From positions 1 through 64,000 of the forward strand of contig NZ_BBXC01000028.1 of assembly GCF_001570525.1 (NCBI RefSeq): 64,000 bases of DNA, read 5' to 3'. The DNA is from Herbidospora sakaeratensis. Lineage in GTDB: Bacteria; Actinomycetota; Actinomycetes; Streptosporangiales; Streptosporangiaceae. Position numbers and translations under genes: made by a program. Positions 1-61,700 of the stretch are shown piece after piece. The notes under the pieces are model-generated. The model saw only the letters and a list, made by a program, of their open reading frames with translations, made no database searches and was not told the DNA's origin. The number at the start of each line of letters is the position of its first letter. Positions within the stretch are counted from its first letter, which is position 1.

Positions 1-14787
<14,787 letters not shown>

Positions 14788-14795
14788 GGAAACGG

Positions 14796-14801
14796 CTCCT
14801 C
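14796..14801 (-). promoter_or_regulatory. Ribosome binding site of PKS5
   Basis: GAGGAG lies 8 nt before the ATG at 14787. This is the strongest SD match of the four junctions. Confidence 0.7.
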
Positions 14802-14834
14802 GCGCGTCGTCCCCGGCGTCGGCCCGGACCCTCG

Positions 14835-34175
<19,341 letters not shown>

Positions 34176-34184
34176 GGTGGCCTA

Positions 34185-34189
34185 CCCCT
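34185..34189 (-). promoter_or_regulatory. Possible ribosome binding site of PKS4
   Basis: AGGGG lies 9 nt before the ATG at 34175. It is weaker than the sites of the neighbouring genes. The 28-bp gap leaves no room for a promoter of its own. Confidence 0.45.
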
Positions 34190-34203
34190 AAGAGTCTTGT
34201 GGA

Positions 34204-52758
<18,555 letters not shown>

Positions 52759-52763
52759 GACGA

Positions 52764-52768
52764 CTCCC
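52764..52768 (-). promoter_or_regulatory. Ribosome binding site of PKS3
   Basis: GGGAG lies 5 nt before the ATG at 52758, in the 27-bp gap after the PKS2 stop. Confidence 0.6.
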
Positions 52769-52785
52769 GGAAGCGATTGAGCGGG

Positions 52786-55700
52786 TCAGTTGGTCTGCGG
52801 CGCCGACCGCGGCAGCCCGAGTTCCTGGTCGAGGAAGCTGAAGACCTCGTCCGGCGTGGCCGATCGGAACTCGATGTCGGCGGGTTGGTCAGCGCGGTGG
52901 GCGTCGAGCCAGTTCGACAACATCCCGCGCAGCAGCTTCGTGACGTCGTCGCGGGTCCCGGCGTCCGGCGTGAGACCGGACAGGGTGGCCGCGAGCCGTT
53001 CGATCTCGGTGACGACCGACGGTTCGCCGTCCTCCGCGCCGGGCGCGAGCGCGGCCCCGACGTGACCGGCCAGCGCCTCGGGGGTCGGATAGTCGAAGAC
53101 GAGGGTGGCCGGGAGCCGGATGCCGGTGGCCCGGTTCAGCCGGTTGCGCAGTTCGACGGCGGTCAGCGAGTCGAACCCGAGGTCCTTGAAGGCGCGGTCG
53201 GCGTCCACGTCGTCGACGGAGGCGTGCCCGAGCACGGCGGCGGCCTCGCCGCGGACCAGTTCGACCAGCACCCGGTCGCGTTCGGCCCGCGACAACCCGG
53301 CCAGCCGCCGGGCGAGCCCGTCGTCGGCCGGCTCCGCGTCGCCGCCGGACGACGCCCGCCGCACCTCGGGCAGGTCCCCGATCAGCGCGCTCGGCCGGTG
53401 GAGGCCGAACACCGGCGCGAACCCGGCCCAGTCGAGGTCGGCGACGGTCAGGGTGGCGCTCTCGCCGGTGGGGCCCGCGGTGTCGTCCAGGATCGCGGCC
53501 AGCGCCTCGACGGCCCGGCCGGGGTCCATCTCGCGCAACCCCAGCCGCCGGAGCCGCCCGCCGTCGCGGCCCATGCCGCCGCCGCCCCACAAACCCCAGG
53601 CGACGGACGTGGCGGCCAGGCCCCGGGCGCGGCGGTGCTCGGCGAGGCCGTCGAGGAAGGCGTTGGCGGCGGCGTAACCGGCCTGCCGGCCGCTGCCCCA
53701 GACGGCGGCGCCGGAGGAGAACGTCACGAAGGCGGTCAGGTCCGCCGTGAGCTCGTGCAGGTGCGCCGCCCCGGCCGCCTTGGCGGCGGCCACCTCGGCC
53801 AGCGCCGCGACGGTGAGCTCGTCGAGCGGGACGACCTGGCCTGTTCCGGCGGCGTGGAAGACCGCTGCCAGCTCCGGTCCCGTGCGGTCGAGCCAGGCCA
53901 GCAGGGCGGCGGCCCGGTCCCGCACGGCGATGTCGCAGGCGATCACCGTGACGGCGGTGCCCGCTTCGGCGAGCTTCGCGGCCAGCGCGGCCGACTCGCC
54001 GGTCGTGGGGCCGGACCGGCTGGTCAGCACGACGCGGGGGGCGCCGCGCCCGGCCAGCCAGCCGGCCACGCGCGCGCCGATGGCGCCGGTGCCGCCGGTG
54101 ACCAGGGTGGTGCCGGTGGGGTTCCATCGTCCGGGCAGGCCGGTGCGGGGGGCGCGGACCAGCCGTCGGGCGTGCACGCGGCCGTCGCGGATGGCGACCT
54201 GGTCCTCGGTCTTCTGGGCCAGGACCGCGGCGAGGAGGGGGGCCGTGGTGTCGTCCACGACCGAAGGAAGATCGACCAGGCCGCCCCAGCGGCCCGGGTG
54301 TTCGAGCCCGGCGGCCCGGCCGAGACCCCACACCGCCGCCTGAGCGGGCGCGACGTCACCCGGACCGGCCCCCTGCCGGGTGACGGCCCAGACGGGCGCC
54401 TCGATGTCCCGGTCGCCGAGGGCCTGGAGCAGCGCGAGGGTGGCGGCCAGCCCGGCGGTGACCCCTGGTGCACTCGGGGACTCGTCGAGGGCGAGGAGGG
54501 AGAGCACGCCCGCCGCCGGTTCGAGCCGGTCCGCGAGTGCTCGCCGGTCGGCCGCGGAGGGTTCGACCTCGACGTGGACGACGTCGCTGAAGACCTTCGC
54601 GATCGTGGCGGCGAGGTCGCGCTGGGCGGGGGCCGCGATGAGCAACCATGTGCCGGTCGGCGCCGAGGGCTCGGGGTCGGGCAGGACCGGCCAGGCGATC
54701 CGGTAACGCCAGCCTTCGGTGCCGCCGCGCTCCCGCTGCCGCCAGGACGCCAGCGCGGGCACGACCTCGCGGAACGGCCGGTCGGCGTCGACGGCGAGGG
54801 TGTCGGCCAGGGTGGCGAGGTCGCCGTGGTCGACGGCGTCCCAGAACCGGGACTCGACGGGGCCGGCGGGCTTCGCCGTCTCGATCCAGTAGCGGCGGTG
54901 CTGGAAGGCGTAGGTGGGGAGGTCGACGCGGGGGCGGGGGCGCAGGACGGTGGTCCAGTCGACGGGGAGGCCGTGGACGTGCGCCTCGGCGAGGGAGGCG
55001 AGCAGGCGGGCGGGGCCGCCGTCGTCGCGGCGCAGCGTGCCCGTCACGACGGCGTCTTCGAGGAGGTCCGCGACGGGGGCGGTCAGGACGGGGTGCGCTG
55101 AGGTCTCGACGAAGACCGCGTGACCCGTTCCGCCGAGTGTCTCCACCGCCTTGGAGAACTCGACGGGGGCGCGGAGGCTCGCGTACCAGTAGGCGGCGTC
55201 CATCTCGGGGCCTTCGACGTACTCGCCGGTCATCGACGAGACCATCGGGATTCGGCCCGGTTGGGGCGTCACGCCCTCCAGCAGGTGGAGGATCTCCTCT
55301 CTCAACCGCTCGACCTGGGGGCCGTGAGAGGCGTAGTCGACGGGCAACATGCGGGCGCGGACACCATCGCGCTCACAGTCGGCCAGCAGGGCGGCCAGCG
55401 CCTCAGGCTCACCGGAGACCACGGTCGCGGCCGGGCCGTTGACCGCCGCGATCGACACCCGCTCGGCCCACGCTTCCAACCGGTTTCGCACCGCGGCGAC
55501 CGGCTCGGCGATGGAGAGCATGCCGCCCTTGCCCGACAACGCGGTCAGCGCCTTGCTGCGCAACGCCACGACCTTGGCGGCGTCCTCCAGTGACAGGATC
55601 CCCGCCACCACCGCCGCCGCGATCTCCCCCTGCGAGTGGCCGACAACGGCGTCGGGCTCCACGCCGGCCGCCTGCCACACCGCCGCCAAAGAGACCATGA

Positions 55701-58700
55701 CCGCCCACAACGCGGGCTGCACCACGTCCACCCGGTTCAGGTCGAGGTCGTCGTCGAGCGACCAGTCGACATAGGGGGCGAGAGCACGGCCGCACTCGGC
55801 CATGCGCGCCGCGAACACCGGGCTGCTCGCGGCGAGTTCCCGGCCCATCCCGGCCCACTGCGAACCCTGACCGGGGAAGACGAACACGACCCGGCCGCAA
55901 CCACCGGTCGGCACGACACCCGTGACCACTCCCGGACCCGGCTGACCTGCGGCCACCGCTGACAACCCGGCGAGCAGCGCGTCACGGCCGGGCCCCAGGA
56001 TCACCGCGCGATGCTCGAACGCCGACCGTGTGGTGGCCAGCGACCAGGCCATCCCAGCCGGGTCGAGTTCGGGGCGGGCACACGCGCCAAGACGGTCGGC
56101 CTGCGCGGCCAGCCCGGCCGCGCTCCGTGCCGACACCGGCCACACCGGCGCCGTCCCGGTCAGCACCGGCGGTTCGGCGGGCGTCGGCTGGGCGACGGGG
56201 GCGACCGGTGGGGCCTCTTCGAGGATGACGTGGGCGTTGGTGCCGCTCATGCCGAAGGCCGACACCCCGGCCCGGCGGGGGCGGCCGTCGACCGGCCACG
56301 GTCGCGGGTCGGCCAGGAGCTCGACGTCGCCGGCCGACCAGTCGATGTTCCCGGCCGGTTCTCCGGCGTACAGGCTGCGGGGCAGTTCCTCGTGCTGGAG
56401 GGCCAGCACCATCTTCATCACCCCGGCCGCGCCGGCCGCGCTCTGGGTGTGCCCCAGGTTGGACTTCACCGACCCGAGCAAGAGCGGCCGGTCCCGGTCC
56501 TGTCCGTAGGTGGCGAGCAGCGCCTGCGCCTCGATCGGGTCGCCCAGCACGGTGCCCGTGCCGTGCGCCTCGACGACGTCGACCTCGTGCGCCGCCAGGC
56601 CCGCGTTGGCCAGCGCCGCCCGGATCACCCGCTGCTGCGACGGGCCGTTCGGCGCGGTCAGGCCGTTCGACGCGCCGTCCTGGTTGACGGCGCTGCCGCG
56701 GATCACCGCGAGCACCCGGTGGCCGTTGCGGTGCGCGTCCGACAACCGCTCCAGCAGGAGCATGCCGGCGCCCTCGGCCATGCCCATGCCGTCGGCCGCC
56801 GCAGAGAACGCCTTGCACCGGCCGTCGCGGGCCAGCCCGCGCTGCCGCGAGAACCCGACGAGCGCCCCGGGCTGCGCCATGATCGTGACGCCGCCGGCCA
56901 GCGCGAGCGAGCACTCCCCCGCCCGCAGCGCCTGCGCCGCGAGATGCAGCGCCACCAGCGACGACGAACAGGCCGTGTCGATCGTGACGGCGGGCCCCTC
57001 CAGGCCCAGGGTGTACGACACCCTCCCGGACAACACGCTGGTCGAGCCGCCCGTCATCAGGTGACCCTCGGAGCCGGTGGCGTCGAAGAGGCCGTACCCC
57101 CAGGTCGTGCCGCCGGCGAAGACGCCGGTCTGCGAGCCGCGCAGCCGGGCGGGGTCGAGGCCGGCCCGCTCCAGCGCCTCCCAGCTGATCTCCAGCAGCA
57201 GCCGCTGCTGCGGGTCCATCGCCAGCGCCTCACGGGGGCTGATGCCGAAGAACCCCGCGTCGAACTCGGCCGCGTCATGGACGAACCCGCCCGAGCGGGC
57301 ATAGAACGAACCGGCCTTGTCGGGGTCGGGGTCGTACAGCCCGTCGATGTCCCAGCCCCGATCCCGGGGCAACTCGGTGACCGCGTCACCACCGTTGGCG
57401 AGCAACGTCCACAACGACTCGGGGTCGTCGACCCCGCCGGGGAACCGGCAGCCCATCCCCACGATCGCGATGGGTTCATCCGGATCGGCGAGCACGACCG
57501 GCACAACCGGGGCGGCCGCGGGCGCACCGAGCAGTTCTGCGCCCAGGTGACCGGCCAGGACCGCGGCCGTCGGGTAGTCGAACACCAGCGTGGCGGGCAG
57601 CCGCAGCCCGGTGGCGGCGCTCAGCCGGTTGCGCAGGTCGACGGCGGTGAGCGAGTCGAACCCGAGGTCGGTGAACGCCCGCCCCAGCTCGACCGCGTCC
57701 CCGGAGGCGTGCCCGAGAACGGCGGCGACGTGGCTGCGCACCAGATCGGTGAGCACCCGGTCACGCTCGGCCGGAGCCGCCCCGTCGAGCCTGCGGCGCA
57801 GCCCGTCGACCACGCCGTCCCGGTCGGTGCCCGCAGCCGTGGACAACCGCGCCGGCCCGGCCAGCCCTCTCAGCAGCGCCGGGACACCCGCGCCCCGCCC
57901 GGCCTGGGCGCGCATCCCGGCGACGTCGACCCGGATGGGCAGCAGCAGCGCCTCGTCCCGGGTGAGGGCGAGATCGAGCAGCGCGAGCCCCTCATCGGCG
58001 GACAACTCGGCCGTGCCGCCGCCGGTGACCCGGTCGAGCAGCCCCTTCTTCAGGTTCCGGCCGATCCCCTCACCGGCCACCCAGGCTCCCCAGGCGAGGG
58101 AGACGGCGGGCAACCCGGCGGCGCGGCGGCGGGCGGCCAGCGCGTCGAGGAAGGCGTTGCCGGCGGCGTAGTTGCCCTGCCCGGCCGCGCCGAACGTGGC
58201 CGCAGCGGAGGAGAACAGGACGAACAGGTCCAGGTCATGGCCAAGGGTCAGCTCGTGCAGCGCCCAGGCCGCGTCGGCCTTGGGCCGCATCACGGCCTCG
58301 ACCCGCTCGGAGGTCAGCGACCCGATCACACCGTCGTCGACGATCCCCGCGGTGTGGACGACGCCCGACAGGACCGTCCCGGCGGGCAGTCCGGCCAGCA
58401 GTCCCGACAAGGCGGCCCGATCCGCGACGTCACAGGCGGCGACCACGACGTCCACCCCGGCGGAGGCGAGGTCAGCGGCCAGGGCGGCGACACCGGCACC
58501 GGGCCCGGCTGCGACATCGGCTGCGACATCGCCAGCGACACCGGCATCGGCATCGGCATCGGTCCCGGCGGCGGGCGCCGCGATGGTCTTAGCAGCGGTC
58601 TCGGCAGCCAGGGCGGTGCCACCGGAACCGGGCCCGGTAGCGGTCCTGGGCGTAGGTCCGGAGCGGCTGATCAGGACCAATCGGGCGGCCCGGCCGGTCG

Positions 58701-61700
58701 CGGCAAGGTGTCTGGCGGTCAGCCCCGCGAGCGTCCCGGTGCCGCCGGTGATCAGGACGGTGCCGGGGACGCGGAGCGGCGAGGGCTGGTCGCCCGTGCC
58801 GACCGCGTCAGCCGCGTCGGTCGTGCCGGTCGCGTCATTCGCATCGGCTGCGACGGCCGGTGGGCGCGTCAGCCTGCGGGCGTGGGCGACGCCGTCGCGA
58901 AGCGCGAGTTCCGGTTCGTCGGCGGAAGGCACGCCGGCCAGCAGTGCGATGTGCTCGTCGTCGGCGGGCAGGTCGGCGAGGATGAGGCGGCCCGGGTGCT
59001 CCGACTGGGCCGAGCGGAGCAGGCCCACGGCGGCTGCGGCGGCCAGGTCGGTGACGCCCTCGCCGGGGTGCGCCTCGACCGCTCCCCGGGTGACGACGAC
59101 CAGTGGCGCCGGTGAGTCGAGTGCCGTCCATTCCCGTGCCAGGTTCAGCGCCGCGGCCGTGACCTGGCGGGCGGCGGCGCCCTCGTCGTGTGCCGCGGCC
59201 GTTCCGAGAGTGGTCACGACCACGTCCGGGACGGCGCCCGAGGTGGTCAGCGCCGCGAAGTCGGGGTAGGTGTCGGCCTCGATGCCGGTCGTGGCCAGGT
59301 GGCGGGCCAGATCGAGTGGGTCGGGTCCGACGACCGCCCAGTGGCCGCCGGATGCGGGCTTCGGCAGGGGAACGGGCGTCCAGCCGACGCCGAACAGGGC
59401 GTCGCGGAGCGCGGCCGCCGCCTGGGGGGCGACCGGGCGCAGGACCAGCGATTCCACCGACACGACCGGCGTGCCCGCCGGGTCGGTCGCGACGAGCGAG
59501 ACCGCCCCGGTCGGCGTCACCCGCAGGCGGGCGCGCAACACCGACGCGCCGACGGCGTGAAGGGACAGGCCGGACCAGGTGAAGGGCATGCGCGGGCCCT
59601 CGGTGTCCGGGCCGGCGAGCCAGCTGGCGCTCAGGGCGGCGTCGAGGAGGGCCGGATGCAGACCGTAGTCGCCGGCCTCGCCCGCCGCCTCGGGCAGGAC
59701 GACCTCCGCGAAGACCTCGCCGTCGCGCCGCCAGACGGCGCGCAACCCCTGGAAGGCGGGGCCCAGCCCGGCGGCCGTCGCGAGTTCCCGGTGCGCGCCG
59801 TCGACCGGAACGGTCTCGGCTCCGGTGGGGGGCCAGGTCTCGTCGAAGGGCGCCGGTGGTTGGGCGGGACCGATCCGGCCGGTGGCGTGCCGGGTCCATG
59901 GGAGGCCGGCGTCGACCGGCCGGGCGAAGATCTCGACGTCCCGTCGGCCGTCGCCGTGGGGGCCGCCGACGGTGACCTGCACCTGGACGGCGTCCGGCAG
60001 CGCCAGAGGGGCGGCCATGGTCAGTTCGTCGATCCGGGTGCAGCCGACGCGGGCTCCGGCGGCGAGCACGAGCTCGGCGAAGCCGGTGCCGGGGAAGAAG
60101 ACGGTGCCGGCCAGCGCGTGGTCGGCGAGCCACGGCTGGTCCGCCGGTGACAGGCGTCCGGTGAACAGGAGGGCGTCGCCGTCGGCGAGCTCGACCACGG
60201 CGCCGAGCAGCGGGTGCCCGACCGGGCCCAGACCCGCCGAGGCGACGTCGGCGGCCGCCGACCGGGGCGGGGGCCAGTAGTGGTCGCGCTGGAAGGCGTA
60301 GGTCGGCAGGTCGACGCGGCGTCCGGCGGGCAGCACCGCCGCCCAGTCGACGCCGACGCCGTGCACGTGCGCTTCGGCCAGCGAGGCGAGCAGGCGGCGG
60401 GGGCCGCCGTCGTCCCTGCGGAGGGTGCCGGTGACGACCGCGTCCTCCAGGGTGGCGGCGACGGCGGAGGTCAGCACCGGGTGGGGGGACACCTCTACGA
60501 ACACGCCGTGGTCGGCGCCGAGCGTCTCGACCGCCCGGGAGAACTCGACGGGGGCGCGCAGGCTGGCGTACCAGTAGGCGGCGTCCATCTCCGGGCCGTG
60601 GAGGAACTCGCCGGTCATCGCCGAGACGATCGGGATGCGGCCCGGCCGCGCAGCGACGCCCTTCAGCAGGTCGTGAATCTCTTCGCGCAGTTCTTCGACC
60701 TGCGGGCCGTGCGAGGCGTAGTCGACGGGCAACATGCGGGCGCGGACACCGTCACGCTCGCAGTCGGCCAGCAGTTCGGCCAGCGCCTCGGGGTCACCAG
60801 AGAGCACGGTCGCCGAGGGGCCGTTGACCGCCGCGATCGACACCCGATCGGCCCATGCCTCGATCCGGCTTCGCACGGCGGCGACCGGCTCGGCGATCGA
60901 CGACATCCCGCCCTTACCCGACAGCGCGACCAGCGCCTTGCTGCGCAGCGCCACGACCTTGGCGGCGTCCTCCAGCGACAGGATCCCGGCCACCACGGCC
61001 GCCGCGATCTCCCCCTGCGAGTGGCCGACCACCGCGTCGGGCTCCACGCCGGCCGCCTGCCACACCGCCGCCAGGGACACCATGACCGCCCACAACGCGG
61101 GCTGCACCACGTCCACCCGGTTCAGGTCGAGGTCGTCGTCGAACGACCAGTCCACGTAAGGAGCGAGAGCACGGCCGCACTCGGCCATGCGCGCCGCGAA
61201 CACCGGGCTGCTCTGGGACAGTTCCCGGGTCATCCCGGCCCACTGCGACCCCTGGCCGGGAAAGACGAACACCACGCGTCCGGCGTCGCCGGCGGACGGG
61301 ACCGTGCCGCGGATCACCCCGTCGGCCGGTTCCCCCGAGGCGACGCACGCCAGCCGCGCCGTCAGTTCGTCTCGTTCGCCACCGACGACGACCGCGCGGT
61401 CGTCCAGGGCCGACCGGGTGGTGGCCAAGGACCGGCCCACGTCCAGCGGGTCGAGCCCGCCCGCCACGACGGCCTCGCGCAGGCGTTCCGCCTGGGCCGC
61501 GAGCCCGGCCGCGCCGCGTGCCGAGAGCGCCCAGGCCGTCACGCCGCCCGTCAGGACCGTCGGCCCCACGGTCTGCGGTTCGGGTGAAGGCGGCTCTTCC
61601 AGGATCACGTGAGCGTTGGTGCCGCTGACCCCGAACGCCGACACCGCCCCACGCCTGGGTCGCCCGTCCGGCTTCCAGGGCACCGCCTCGGTCGCCAGCC

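Noticed and set aside
14788..14834. Terminator or promoter in the largest gene gap
   Set aside because: Only 47 bp, with a ribosome binding site and no convincing stem-loop or -10/-35 pair.
58480..58655. CRISPR array or minisatellite locus
   Set aside because: The repeats are 6-11 bases, imperfect, in frame and inside the KR coding sequence. There are no regular spacers.
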